The notes beneath the pieces are model-generated. The model was not told the origin of the DNA. It searched no databases and saw only the letters and a list, made by a program, of their open reading frames with translations. Below, one piece after another: positions 1 through 8,348 of a DNA stretch of 64,000 nucleotides (the first letter of the stretch is position 1; every line of letters starts with the position of its first letter). The stretch comes from Candidatus Poribacteria bacterium (GTDB taxonomy: Bacteria > Poribacteria > WGA-4E > WGA-3G): contig VXPE01000056.1 of the NCBI GenBank assembly GCA_009839745.1, positions 1-64,000 on the forward strand, written 5' to 3'. A program made the translations under genes and the position numbers.

Positions 1-30
1 AACATATTACCCCTTCTATGAGGTTATGTC

Positions 31-58
31 AAACATTATTGCGTAAGTCCTAATGTTT
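31..58. repeat. Hairpin with conserved TTGCGTAAGTCCTA core
   Basis: AAACATTA and TAATGTTT form a perfect 8-bp stem around the loop TTGCGTAAGTCC. Nearly the same core returns at 42270-42285 and 59718-59730, there next to the GTGCGGTTT repeat, so this is probably a remnant of the same dispersed intergenic family. Its function is unknown. Confidence 0.5.
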
Positions 59-106
59 AAAGATAGCACAAGGTATCGTGAATTGCCACGATTTAAATAT
101 CTTGGC

Positions 107-135
107 TTGACCGCTGGTAGAAAATCGGTTATACT
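107..135 (+). promoter_or_regulatory. Sigma70-type promoter for the Uma2-family gene
   Basis: TTGACC (107-112) and TATACT (130-135) are separated by 17 nt. Transcription would start near 142, about 40 nt before the Uma2-family start codon, which has a GGAGG ribosome-binding site. Confidence 0.7.
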
Positions 136-181
136 ATAAACATCTGTTTTTCATGCATCTCATGGAAAAGGAGGAACATCG

Positions 182-871
182 ATGGTAACCTATACGAAAG
201 GTGCAACCATCCCCCATGCACCGACAGATGATACAGACCTATATCCTGATACGGATGGTAAACCTATGGCAGTAAGCGATCACCACAGATATTGGCTTAC
301 GCGGATATTACAAACACTTGAAATTCATTTTGCGTCGGAGCCAGGGGTGTATGTCTCTGGCGATATAATGATGTATTACGAGGAGGGGGTCCCGCAGAAA
401 TCGGTTTCACCGGATGTCCTCGTCACCTTCGGAATCGGTCAGAAGTTTCGGCGGACGTATCAGGTATGGAATGAGGGGAAAGTGCCTGAGTTTGTTATGG
501 AGTTTTCGAGTAAAGGCACTTATCGAAATGACTTAGGTCGGAAGCGAGCACTTTATGCAGAATTAGGGATGCAGAACTACTTTTTATGTGATATCGAGGG
601 TCTGTATCTTCCTACCCCATTGATGGGTTTTGAATTAGTGGCGGGTGAATATGTTGCGATTCGACCAAATGCCGACGGAGGTGTGATGTCGCCGGTTTTA
701 GGGCTAACGTTTCAGATGATGGATGAAGGTTTAGGTATCTATGACTCAGTAGGCGAGACGTGGCTTCAAACACCCGCGGAACAGGAAGCCGCACGCGCGG
801 AACAAGCAGAAGCAGAAGTCGCCCAGCTCCGAGAACAACTTGCACGTTTACAATCACGCGACTCACGTTGA
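182..871 (+). CDS. Uma2 family (DUF820) restriction-endonuclease-fold protein
   Basis: 229 residues. The core matches the Uma2 family, a PD-(D/E)XK nuclease fold that is abundant in cyanobacteria and in some environmental bacteria. Visible motifs are SPDV (76-79, with Asp78), MEFSS (106-110, with Glu107) and a Lys/Arg-rich segment near 120-122 followed by the family-typical Tyr-x-x-x-Gly-Met-x-x-Tyr stretch. Residues from about 190 to 225 are Ala/Glu/Gln-rich and should form a coiled coil, a common tail in this family. The start is fixed by AAGGAGG eight bases upstream, and a good promoter lies at 107-135. The biological role of Uma2 proteins is largely unknown, and nuclease activity is inferred from the fold only. 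Confidence 0.85.
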   Translation: MVTYTKGATIPHAPTDDTDLYPDTDGKPMAVSDHHRYWLTRILQTLEIHFASEPGVYVSGDIMMYYEEGVPQKSVSPDVLVTFGIGQKFRRTYQVWNEGKVPEFVMEFSSKGTYRNDLGRKRALYAELGMQNYFLCDIEGLYLPTPLMGFELVAGEYVAIRPNADGGVMSPVLGLTFQMMDEGLGIYDSVGETWLQTPAEQEAARAEQAEAEVAQLREQLARLQSRDSR

Positions 872-910
872 CAAGACGGACGCAAAATCAGAGAATACTG
901 ACTGAAAAAA

Positions 911-1879
911 ATGCGTATCGACTGCCAGAGCCATATATTTCCAGACACCTATATTGAAATCCTTGCCCAGAACCCACACCCGCCGCAAGTCATCCGCCGC
1001 GGGAACGAGGCTGTCGTTACATACGGCGATGTCCAAACATTTCGCCTCCAAGATGAAGCCTACGATTCGAAGCGAAAACTCAAGGATATGGATGCGGCAG
1101 GGGTCGATATGGCACTGCTCAGTACCAATATACCCCCACCCTGTATGCTCGCACCTGAATTAGGAAACAAGGGCGCGCAAGCGATCAACGATGCCATCGC
1201 TGAACTCGTGGATGCCCATCCAAACCGATTCGCAGGACTGGCATGCCTGCCGTGGCAAAATCCAGATGAAGCCATCATAGAAATGGACAGAGTGAAGGGA
1301 CTCGGTTTTCGCGGGATCATGCTCTATTCACATATCGGAGGGAAACCGGTTGACGCGCCGCAATTTGAACAGGTTTATACGCATGCCGAAACACTTCGGA
1401 TGCCCATTGTGATGCATCCGACGGTCCCAACGTGGGGTGAAGCCATCAAGGACCACTGGATGATCGGTATGATGGGGTTACAGGTGGACAACAGTTTCGC
1501 CTTGTTGCGACTGATTCTAAGCGGGATTCTCGAACGACACCCACACCTCCAAATCGTGATGCCCCACGTTGGGGGTATCCTGCCCTATATGAGCGGTAGG
1601 ATTGACCATCAGACGGAAGTATTAGGGAGAGCCAGAGAGCACATAACACAATCGCCGAGTGTGTATCTGCAACGTATCTATTTGGACACTGTGTCGCCAT
1701 CGGTACAAGCACTACAATATGCTTACGAGTATTCCGGTGCAGATCGTCTACTGTTCGGAACAGACCATCCATGGGTGGATATGCCTCGATTTGTCCGTTT
1801 AATTGAGGAGATGCCGATCCCTGAAACAGATAAAGCGCGAATTTTCAGTGAAAACGCCATAAAATTGTTCGATTTGTAG
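911..1879 (+). CDS. Amidohydrolase family protein (ACMSD-like TIM barrel)
   Basis: 322 residues. A metal-dependent hydrolase/decarboxylase of the amidohydrolase-2 group, which includes aminocarboxymuconate-semialdehyde decarboxylase. Metal-site landmarks in order are DCQSH at 4-8 (the usual HxH appears as QxH), His169 in VMHPT, His219 in MPHVGG and Asp285 in GTDHPW. No signal peptide is seen, so it should be cytosolic. The Gln at the first ligand position occurs in some family members and need not abolish activity. It lies 39 bp after the Uma2 gene and 71 bp before a dioxygenase gene, so the three may share a transcript. The substrate cannot be told from sequence. Confidence 0.85.
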   Translation: MRIDCQSHIFPDTYIEILAQNPHPPQVIRRGNEAVVTYGDVQTFRLQDEAYDSKRKLKDMDAAGVDMALLSTNIPPPCMLAPELGNKGAQAINDAIAELVDAHPNRFAGLACLPWQNPDEAIIEMDRVKGLGFRGIMLYSHIGGKPVDAPQFEQVYTHAETLRMPIVMHPTVPTWGEAIKDHWMIGMMGLQVDNSFALLRLILSGILERHPHLQIVMPHVGGILPYMSGRIDHQTEVLGRAREHITQSPSVYLQRIYLDTVSPSVQALQYAYEYSGADRLLFGTDHPWVDMPRFVRLIEEMPIPETDKARIFSENAIKLFDL

Positions 1880-1950
1880 TAAAATACGAGAAACTGAAAA
1901 GCGAACTTTTGAAAATAGCGAAAGAGACGAAAGAGAAGAGGGTTTACGAC

Positions 1951-2754
1951 ATGTCATACGAACTGACTGATGCTGAAAAGTTTTTCTTTGAAAATAACGG
2001 TTATCTCGTCTTGGACAACTTCCTGGCACCCTTCCACGTTGAAACACTCAGGAGTGCCCTCGCTGAAGTCATTGAAAAGCGACGGGAATGCGAGGAGAAA
2101 GGGTTAACCGAAACCGGAATGACACACATCCATGGCGAGAAAAGTACCCGCATCTTCTACATCCTCGGAGACCATCCGGCGTTTTTGGAACTCCTGGATT
2201 GGCAACCGATTCTGCCGTATGTCATAGGGTTGCTGAATAAAATGCCGCACCATCACGCTTCGGATGCCATTGTTGAGCACGCTTCCGATTTAATGGAACG
2301 TTCGATGGGGTGGCATATCGATGGACACGATGAAGGCTACCGTAACTTACGTCCAATTCCGTTTTTGCAACTCAAAATCGGCTATTATCTGACCGATATG
2401 ACAGAAGGCGGTCAAGGCAATCTGTGGCTCATACCGGGGAGCCACACGGCACTGTATGATCCAAGCCATGAAGACCTGCGGCATCCTTATGAATATCCGG
2501 GTGCTTTGGAGGTATGCGCCCCACCGGGGAGTGCGATTCTCTTCCATAACGCCATCTGGCATTCCGCCGGTATCTTCACAAAATCGGAGGGTTCTCGTGA
2601 AATGCTCTATTACGCCTATGAGCACCCGTGGATGATTGCCTCTGAGGAACATTGGGGGTATCCCAAAGACTTTTACAACACGCAACTCTCACCCGAACAG
2701 CGGAAATTCTTTCATGGATTTGTCTTCGATCCACCCGAACAGCGATGGGGATAG
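1951..2754 (+). CDS. Phytanoyl-CoA dioxygenase family protein (PhyH 1)
   Basis: 267 residues. Fe(II)/2-oxoglutarate-dependent oxygenase of the PhyH family. The facial triad is complete: His122-Ile-Asp124 in GWHIDGHD and His204 in FHNAIWHSA. Arg216 is placed to bind 2-oxoglutarate, and the family signature PGSH is at 162-165. The N-terminus has the typical FFFENNGYLVLDNF opening. An in-frame ATG lies 42 bp upstream, but the chosen start has a GAAGAGGG ribosome-binding site and agrees with family length. The next gene downstream is a second PhyH protein of similar design but low identity, so this is an old paralogue pair rather than a recent copy. The substrate is unknown. Confidence 0.9.
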   Translation: MSYELTDAEKFFFENNGYLVLDNFLAPFHVETLRSALAEVIEKRRECEEKGLTETGMTHIHGEKSTRIFYILGDHPAFLELLDWQPILPYVIGLLNKMPHHHASDAIVEHASDLMERSMGWHIDGHDEGYRNLRPIPFLQLKIGYYLTDMTEGGQGNLWLIPGSHTALYDPSHEDLRHPYEYPGALEVCAPPGSAILFHNAIWHSAGIFTKSEGSREMLYYAYEHPWMIASEEHWGYPKDFYNTQLSPEQRKFFHGFVFDPPEQRWG

Positions 2755-2843
2755 TGCAATAGGGGTTTGCAAGCCACACCCTACAACACAATTCGGAGGT
2801 CACGCGATGACTATGCGTGCCTCCGTGCAAGGAGGACGCACTC

Positions 2844-3722
2844 ATGCGTTTGACTGAATCTCAAGTTTCCTTCTTTCACGACAACGGATATCTACTGCTT
2901 GAAGACGCACTTGATGAAAACGACCTGGGTCCTGTGATTGACGAATATAAGGGAATTATCGCGGAACGTGCCGAGAAATTGCACTCGGAAGGGAAGGTTA
3001 CAGAGACGCACGCCGATAAACCTTTCACAGAACGGTTGCTCCATCTCTCACAGGAGGCACCCGAGATAACGGCGAATCTGGACATCATGCAAGCGCGCGG
3101 TGAAGCGACGTTCAACTTCCTCAAGAACCCGAAAATCCTCGACATCGCCGAGTCTTTCGTGGGTTCCGAAATCATTTGCAATCCGATCCAACATATCCGT
3201 GCCGTCCTGCCGAAAAAGAGCTCACAACGGGCACCTACGCCTTGGCATCAGGACGCAGGGGTGTGCTGGCCCGACACTGATCCCTACTTCATGCTAACTG
3301 TTTGGATTCCGATTGTGGATGCGACGTTGGAAAACGGGTGCTTACAGGTTATGCCGGGTAGCCATAAGAGAGGACTTTACAAGCACGATTGGTCGTCGGC
3401 TGGACTGGCGGTTCCACCGGAATATCAACCCGATAACCTCACACCACAACCGTTGCCGATCCCGGCTGGCGGTGTCATTCTGTTCCATAACTATACGCTT
3501 CATAGTGCGAAACCGAACGAATCGGAGAGCATCCGATGGAGTTTCGATCTGCGGTATCACGATGTCTACCAACCGACAGGAAGACCCTTCTATCCGGCAT
3601 TCCTGATGCGGAGCCGTTTGCGACCAGAAGCGGGTAATACGCAATACGAAACGTGGTGTCAACGGTGGGAATTTGCGTTAGAGAATTCTAAGGGAGCGCA
3701 AGCCTATCGGTGGCCCCGGTAG
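2844..3722 (+). CDS. Phytanoyl-CoA dioxygenase family protein (PhyH 2)
   Basis: 292 residues. Second Fe(II)/2-oxoglutarate oxygenase of the PhyH family. His135-Gln-Asp137 in PWHQDAG and His220 in YTLHSAK provide the iron triad, and Arg231 would hold 2-oxoglutarate. PGSHKRG is the conserved turn at 171-177. An upstream in-frame ATG exists, but GGAGG at 2831-2835 sits eight bases before this ATG and decides the start. It follows PhyH 1 by 89 bp on the same strand, probably co-transcribed. PhyH relatives hydroxylate lipids, small alcohols or natural products, and nothing here fixes the substrate. Confidence 0.9.
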   Translation: MRLTESQVSFFHDNGYLLLEDALDENDLGPVIDEYKGIIAERAEKLHSEGKVTETHADKPFTERLLHLSQEAPEITANLDIMQARGEATFNFLKNPKILDIAESFVGSEIICNPIQHIRAVLPKKSSQRAPTPWHQDAGVCWPDTDPYFMLTVWIPIVDATLENGCLQVMPGSHKRGLYKHDWSSAGLAVPPEYQPDNLTPQPLPIPAGGVILFHNYTLHSAKPNESESIRWSFDLRYHDVYQPTGRPFYPAFLMRSRLRPEAGNTQYETWCQRWEFALENSKGAQAYRWPR

Positions 3723-3735
3723 AAGGTAAAAAAGA

Positions 3736-3760
3736 GTTTTCAGTTTTCAGTTAAGAGGTT
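3736..3760. repeat. TTTTCAGTTTTCAGTTA intergenic repeat, copy a
   Basis: Diverged copy of the dispersed TTGTCAG/TTATCAGTTA element found in at least six leaders of this window. It is followed by an imperfect GTAGCCTGCAAC...GCGCAGGC inverted stretch upstream of the DUF420 gene. Confidence 0.5.
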
Positions 3761-3840
3761 TTTGCTAACTCCAAACCCGTAGCCTGCAACAACGGCGCAG
3801 GCGAGTATACGGAAAGGAACGTTATTTATCCAACCTCTCT

Positions 3841-3866
3841 GACCGAACCGCAAGGAATAATTAAAA
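3841..3866 (+). promoter_or_regulatory. ACCGAACCGCAAGG leader with built-in ribosome-binding site
   Basis: GACCGAACCGCAAGGA, then AATAATTAAAA, directly abuts the DUF420 start codon. The AAGGA is the Shine-Dalgarno sequence. The same element, in the same position relative to a start, precedes radA and lies at the tsaC start, so a mobile or convergent leader is suggested. Confidence 0.6.
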
Positions 3867-4283
3867 ATGATTGAGATCTCAGATTTGCCGACGGTCAATG
3901 CCACACTGAACACAATCAGTGGCATTCTGCTGACGATTGGGTATGTGCAAATCCGACAACGAAAAATTACGGCACATAAGAACTGCATGCTCGCAGCTTT
4001 TGGTGTGTCTGTGCTTTTTCTGGTTTGCTACGTTATCTACCACTACCACGCCGGGTCAAAGCCGTTTACAAAGCAGGGGTGGATTCGTCCGGTCTACTTC
4101 ACTATCCTCATTTCGCACATTATCTTGGCGTTCGTGATAGTGCCGTTGGCGTTGCGGACCCTTTACTTGGCGTGGCGTGAGCAGTTTGAGAAGCACCGTC
4201 GTATCGCAAAGATTACTTTTCCGATCTGGTTATACGTCTCAGTAACAGGCGTGATTATCTATCTCATGCTGTATCAGTTATAG
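3867..4283 (+). CDS. DUF420 family membrane protein
   Basis: 138 residues with four predicted membrane helices, around 13-29, 43-61, 78-98 and 117-135. The histidine-containing loops YHYHAGS after helix 2 and ILISHIILAF in helix 3 are typical of the DUF420 family. Characterised relatives of this family in Firmicutes are linked to maturation of haem-copper oxidases, but no oxidase gene lies nearby, so the role here is only an inference. The start is supported by AAGGA inside a dispersed leader repeat. It is convergent with the third PhyH gene on the other strand. Confidence 0.8.
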   Translation: MIEISDLPTVNATLNTISGILLTIGYVQIRQRKITAHKNCMLAAFGVSVLFLVCYVIYHYHAGSKPFTKQGWIRPVYFTILISHIILAFVIVPLALRTLYLAWREQFEKHRRIAKITFPIWLYVSVTGVIIYLMLYQL

Positions 4284-4393
4284 AGACAGATGGTATGATC
4301 CTTATTCCACTACAAGCACTCAGGTTCGTCGTAAAGTAATTTATCGCCTGTCACGCGCCATAAATTGCGTTCCTACACACTTACAGATTGTCT

Positions 4394-5290
4394 CTATGAA
4401 TCAAAAGGACGGAACCCGCGCAACATTAGACCTCGATCACTATTAGATTTCTTCGCTTCCTCAGCGGCGGCGGCTCGTTTCTCTGCCTCTGCCCGGTTTG
4501 CTGTCGTTGTGCCACCAATGATGACATAATCATCTGTTCGGCGGTAGCGGTTGATGAAAATCGGACGCGGCTTATCCGACATATTCTGTTTGGAGCCGTG
4601 CACTGTCTTGACATTGAAGAAGATTGAATCCCCGGCTTTGCCAGAGACTGGAAGTGCGCTCTCCCAGGGCCACTCATCCTCTGCGAGACCGAGGTGTGAG
4701 AACGTATCAATATGCTTGAGTTGTCCGAGTTTATGTGAACCCGGCACGACGTGTAACGCCCCATTTACCAAGTCCGTATCCACGACGTAATTCAGAATTC
4801 CGACGGGTCCCTGATAGCGGTGTTCAAAATAGGCAGAATCTTGATGTAGATGTTTCGGGTGTCCGCCAACCGGCTCCTTATAGAGGCACTGTCCGTTCCC
4901 AAAGATCTCCACATTCGGTCCCAAGATCGCCTCCACAAGATTGACTGTCGTTTCATCGAGCGCGGATTGGAAGAACGCAGCACTCGTCTGATAACCTATC
5001 GCCAAAACCATAATCTGTTTATCGCGTTCGTAGCCTTCTGGTGCTGGTAGGAAGAGCGTGCCGTTGGGGGTGCGCCATCCTTCGACAATCTGTTCTGCTT
5101 TGTCAAGCAAAGATATGGATTCCACCGCGGCGGCTTCAATGTCCGCATGGATCGCCTGAATATAAGGTGCCATCAACCCGCGCACGACGAGACACCCGTG
5201 TTCCTCAAAGATGTCTGCGGCTTTCTGGACATCTAACGCCTCCACAGACATCTCAATATCTTCAACTGTTACTTTAGGTTCCTGGTTCAT
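4394..5290 (-). CDS. Phytanoyl-CoA dioxygenase family protein (PhyH 3)
   Basis: 298 residues. Fe(II)/2-oxoglutarate oxygenase with a complete triad: His149-Gln-Asp151 in KHLHQDS and His231 in KTVHGSK. Arg242 is the likely 2-oxoglutarate ligand, and PGSHKLG marks the conserved turn at 183-189. It differs from the two upstream PhyH proteins, with a Lys/Ala/Glu-rich segment near the C-terminus and a central insert (LPAPEGYERDK). It is the first of a minus-strand run of its own, with a PIN toxin gene ending 11 bp upstream. The substrate is unknown. Confidence 0.88.
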   Translation of the reverse strand: MNQEPKVTVEDIEMSVEALDVQKAADIFEEHGCLVVRGLMAPYIQAIHADIEAAAVESISLLDKAEQIVEGWRTPNGTLFLPAPEGYERDKQIMVLAIGYQTSAAFFQSALDETTVNLVEAILGPNVEIFGNGQCLYKEPVGGHPKHLHQDSAYFEHRYQGPVGILNYVVDTDLVNGALHVVPGSHKLGQLKHIDTFSHLGLAEDEWPWESALPVSGKAGDSIFFNVKTVHGSKQNMSDKPRPIFINRYRRTDDYVIIGGTTTANRAEAEKRAAAAEEAKKSNSDRGLMLRGFRPFDS

Positions 5291-5301
5291 GAAACACCTC
5301 T

Positions 5302-5751
5302 TTAATTTATTTCTTCAGATGGATCAATAGCGATAATTCCTTCAGGCGCGTAGCGAATAAAGTCTTGTGTGTTGAAAGTCAGGATGTGTGTTACGTCATG
5401 GACAAGCATTGTGGCAACCAAACGTGCATCATGAACCTGAACACCTGACACATCATACTTCACGACAAGCTGCCTCCATATAGAATATGCATCAGGGAAA
5501 TCCAACAGCAAAGGGAAAGTCTCTTCTAAGTCTTGTAAGAGCCCGTTTGTTTCATAAGGCGTGAGTCCAAATCCGTTTCGACTGGTGGGTCGGGTTGATA
5601 CGTTCCAAAATTCCGCGACATTTTGCGACGTGGTCTGTAACTGGTGTCCATTTGCTTGCAATTTACGCACAGCCATTTGAATAATTGGATAACTTGCGTC
5701 GGTATGACGCGCAAACCTCAACAAAACATTGGTATCCGTTAAATAAATCAT
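5302..5751 (-). CDS. PIN domain ribonuclease, VapC-like toxin
   Basis: 149 residues. PIN-fold RNase typical of VapC toxins. Acidic metal-site positions are visible: Asp in LTDTNVLLR near residue 6, Glu in NVAEFWN near 47, and the C-terminal pair in VHDARLVATM followed by TFNTQDF. VapC enzymes cleave tRNA or rRNA when released from their antitoxin. It starts 2 bp after the stop of a small gene of antitoxin size, the usual order for such pairs. Its size and motifs fit well. The cleavage target cannot be predicted. Confidence 0.85.
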   Translation of the reverse strand: MIYLTDTNVLLRFARHTDASYPIIQMAVRKLQANGHQLQTTSQNVAEFWNVSTRPTSRNGFGLTPYETNGLLQDLEETFPLLLDFPDAYSIWRQLVVKYDVSGVQVHDARLVATMLVHDVTHILTFNTQDFIRYAPEGIIAIDPSEEIN

Positions 5752-5753
5752 GA

Positions 5754-5981
5754 CTATGGATGATCTTCGTATATGCCCTCTCGACTCACTGCATAGTCCG
5801 ATAACGGTGGCACATCAGGACCGACAAGCTCCGTAAATTTGGCTGTGAACGCATCCAGTCTCGCAGCAAACTCTTTAGGTGATAACTGTTGATTGCTATC
5901 CATTACTGGCTCCGTCCCATCATCAGGAATCTCCAAGAGCCTCCCCTTATTATTAGGGTATGTATAAATTGTAATCGTCAT
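5754..5981 (-). CDS. Small protein, probable antitoxin of the adjacent PIN toxin
   Basis: 75 residues, acidic, with no recognisable DNA-binding fold at its N-terminus (MTITIYTYPNNKGRL). The middle (LSPKEFAARLDAFTAKF) should be a helix, and the tail YAVSREGIYEDHP is the kind of extended segment that antitoxins wrap around PIN domains. The role is inferred from position: two bases upstream of a PIN gene on the same strand. The start is the second of two ATGs. AAAGGGG lies nine bases before it and directly against the first, so the second is preferred. Confidence 0.6.
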   Translation of the reverse strand: MTITIYTYPNNKGRLLEIPDDGTEPVMDSNQQLSPKEFAARLDAFTAKFTELVGPDVPPLSDYAVSREGIYEDHP

Positions 5982-5996
5982 CTGTTTCATCCCCTT

Positions 5997-6758
5997 TCAT
6001 GAGGAATTTTGGTCAGTTGGTTGCTCCTCATCTTGCTCTTTTTCATGAATTTCCTGTTCTCGCTTGCTAATCACAGTTTCGATTTCCTTTAAAATTTCTT
6101 GTTGAATTTCGTTAGGAAATCTAACCATTCGCCTCATCAGAGGTGTAGCATATCCCACCAGACGATGATCAGATAAAGGCTTCGTGAGAATTATGGGTTT
6201 ATGCATACCAGTGGTTAGATAGTGTAAATCTTTCTGAATGTCTTTGGTAGCCTCGGCTATTTCAAAGAGGGGTGATTTGCCGATTCGTGAGTAGCCCTCG
6301 TACTCGCCAAAATCAAGATGAAAGGCGCATTGATATGCACTTTTCACCGAATCCGTGTAGGTAACGCCGATCTCAAGCGGTGTTTTTTTTAGCTCATCCA
6401 ATTTGCCTAGTACACTTACCAGAAAATGTTCAATTTTTTGCCCTGGGCCAAGGTAATCGATTCCATCTCTAAGGAATCCAACTTCCTCAAGGGCTATTTC
6501 ACCATCCGCTGAAAAAGAAAGGTCTGTTTGGAATTCGAGTTTACGAGCTGCGCCTGTTCCTATATTTTCTATGCACAGCATAACACAAGGGAGGTATGCT
6601 TCGTGAGGACGGAGTGAAATAGCAATTTCAGGTGTATTATTCGTTTTTAGCATCCGCCACGTCAGATAGGCGTAATAACCGGTTATACCCACAAGCACAA
6701 CAGTGGCAATTCCTATTATAGCACCATCATTTGCATTTAGCCAACTTATGATTTCCAT
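5997..6758 (-). CDS. Unrecognised protein with one N-terminal membrane anchor
   Basis: 253 residues. One hydrophobic helix (about 12-35, GAIIGIATVVLVGITGYYAY) is followed by LTWRMLKTN, a sequence often seen after the anchor in membrane-tethered hypothetical proteins. The remaining 215 residues look soluble, with a beta-rich middle (ENIGTGAARKLEFQTDLSF) and a charged helical tail ending in Glu/Gln/Asp. I do not recognise the family. It starts with the stop of the preceding gene (TAATG, one shared base), so the two are translationally coupled and probably functionally linked. It is followed closely by the antitoxin-like gene. Confidence 0.75.
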   Translation of the reverse strand: MEIISWLNANDGAIIGIATVVLVGITGYYAYLTWRMLKTNNTPEIAISLRPHEAYLPCVMLCIENIGTGAARKLEFQTDLSFSADGEIALEEVGFLRDGIDYLGPGQKIEHFLVSVLGKLDELKKTPLEIGVTYTDSVKSAYQCAFHLDFGEYEGYSRIGKSPLFEIAEATKDIQKDLHYLTTGMHKPIILTKPLSDHRLVGYATPLMRRMVRFPNEIQQEILKEIETVISKREQEIHEKEQDEEQPTDQNSS

Positions 6759-7108
6759 TACTCTTTTTCACCCCATGATGGCTTCCTGCCGGTCAATTCT
6801 TCAAGATACTTTGCCGTTCGGTTTACCTCTGACTTGAGTTTCCTATCCGATTTCTGCTTCCCAACATCTTCAGTCGCATAAGTTACTCGGTAAGTGTCTT
6901 TTTCGGTCTGGAGGAGGATAAATTCACCGGGGACATTCCTGTTCACATACTGGAGCATATCAAAAAGTAACCAATAGACATCGATGGACGAAAATCGCAG
7001 TGGGTCCCGAGTAGACTTTTCACCAACGCGGTCTAACGTCTGTTTTACAAAGTCTATCACTTCGGGAAGCGTATAGACTTTGCCCTCTGTTATCTGAATC
7101 TTCTTCAT
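6758..7108 (-). CDS. Unrecognised small protein coupled to its neighbours
   Basis: 116 residues, basic, mixed alpha/beta, without membrane segments. Notable stretches are VIDFVKQTLDRVGEKSTRDP and a C-terminal LKSEVNRTAKYLEELTGRK helix. The family is not recognised. The chosen ATG has GGGGTG seven bases upstream. A GTG three codons earlier overlaps the xdhC stop. Its stop codon overlaps the start of the next gene by one base, which ties xdhC, this gene and the anchored protein into one transcript. Confidence 0.7.
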   Translation of the reverse strand: MKKIQITEGKVYTLPEVIDFVKQTLDRVGEKSTRDPLRFSSIDVYWLLFDMLQYVNRNVPGEFILLQTEKDTYRVTYATEDVGKQKSDRKLKSEVNRTAKYLEELTGRKPSWGEKE

Positions 7109-7113
7109 TTTTT

Positions 7114-8220
7114 TCACCCCGCTATTTTAACGGTCGGCATTCGCGCGGGTTGTGCGTCAAAAGTGCCAACAGTGTCAGCGGCGTTGCGGATCTGAATGAG
7201 CTGCGATGCGATGCTGACTGCGATCTCCGGCACTGTTTTCGAGTTAATATCCAACCCGATGGGTGCGTATACCCGTTGAAGTCTTTCCTTGGAAATCCCT
7301 GCCTCCAGCAAATCGTCAAATATCAGTTTAATTTTGCGACGGCTGCCAATTAAACCGATGTACCCGGCATCCGATTCAACAACACTGTGGAGTGCGGATT
7401 CATCGTGTTGATGACCACGGGTGACAATCACGACATACGTCAGTGGCGTGATCGGATATTTTTGGAGTTCTGTTGCGATATCTCCGATGATAACTTCGTC
7501 CGCCTCCGGCAAGCGTTCAGCAGAGGCAAAGTCGGCGCGATCGTCAACAATCGCAATATCGAAATCCAACCAGTTCCCAAGATGACAGAGTGCCTGCCCG
7601 ACATGTCCTGCCCCTGCAATGAGCAAGGTCGGTCTCGGTTGTAGCGGCTCCAAGAAGACCGAAGCCGTCTCATTCTCCTGAAACAAGCCTGCACTGTTCC
7701 GTGCAAGTACCTTCGCTGTCTCTGCCTCCACTGCCGCTTCCAAAGCCGGATCGCCTAACGTGCCGATATGCTCTCCCGTGTCCGCAAAGATCATCTTCAT
7801 GCCAACATCAATGCCCTGCTTTTCACTCGCCACGATCGTTGCACAGACGAGTGGAATTTTTTCGGCATTCAACGTTTGAAGTCTCTCAAACATGTCGGCT
7901 TCGGCGGATGTCTTCGGCAAATCGATAAAGATTTTCATATTTCCGCCGCAGATAAGCCCATCATCCCAACCGTAATCGCTATCCAATTGAAACTCAAGGA
8001 GCCGCGGCACACCGTCTTGCATGAGTCCGATCGCCTGTCGCCGCGCTTCGGCTTCAACACAGCCGCCGCCGAGCGTCCCAATATTCCGCAGATCTGGGAG
8101 AATCAAAAGCTTCGAGCCGGGCTTTTGCGGGGTTGACCCTTTCGTCTCTACAACAGTGCAATACGCTCCGACTTGGGAGGTCTCTATTAGTTCTGGAATT
8201 TTTTGGTATATTTCTCTCAT
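7114..8220 (-). CDS. xdhC: XdhC/CoxI family molybdenum-enzyme accessory protein
   Basis: 368 residues. XdhC-type chaperones bind molybdenum cofactor and support its sulfuration before insertion into xanthine dehydrogenase-type enzymes. The N-terminal XdhC/CoxI domain shows GTLGGGC (48-54) and CGGNM (91-95). The C-terminal Rossmann domain starts at GAGHVG (203-208), carries IVDDRADFA, and ends with the conserved YIGLIGSRRK motif. No molybdopterin dehydrogenase subunit is in the window, so the client enzyme must be elsewhere. The leader carries a copy of the TTATCAGTTA repeat, and no clear ribosome-binding site is seen. Confidence 0.88.
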   Translation of the reverse strand: MREIYQKIPELIETSQVGAYCTVVETKGSTPQKPGSKLLILPDLRNIGTLGGGCVEAEARRQAIGLMQDGVPRLLEFQLDSDYGWDDGLICGGNMKIFIDLPKTSAEADMFERLQTLNAEKIPLVCATIVASEKQGIDVGMKMIFADTGEHIGTLGDPALEAAVEAETAKVLARNSAGLFQENETASVFLEPLQPRPTLLIAGAGHVGQALCHLGNWLDFDIAIVDDRADFASAERLPEADEVIIGDIATELQKYPITPLTYVVIVTRGHQHDESALHSVVESDAGYIGLIGSRRKIKLIFDDLLEAGISKERLQRVYAPIGLDINSKTVPEIAVSIASQLIQIRNAADTVGTFDAQPARMPTVKIAG

Positions 8221-8227
8221 CGTTTCG

Positions 8228-8251
8228 TAGTTATCAGTTATTAGTTGTCAG
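8228..8251. repeat. TTATCAGTTATTAGTTGTCAG repeat, copy b
   Basis: Copy of the TTGTCAG/TTATCAGTTA dispersed repeat in the leader of xdhC. The units are near-7-bp tandem variants of TTATCAG. Confidence 0.6.
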
Positions 8252-8348
8252 AAGAAGAGCCGTTAGCAGCCAGCACACCGAATTTAAATACTTAAACTTC
8301 ACACAACTCGCACAACAAACGGGGAACACACCTTATACCATGACCCTT

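Noticed and set aside
4279-4396. Inverted TAGAGACA / TGTCTCTA arms between the DUF420 and PhyH 3 genes
   Set aside because: The arms are only 8 bp and about 100 nt apart, so pairing would be weak; no terminal repeats or target duplication support a mobile element.
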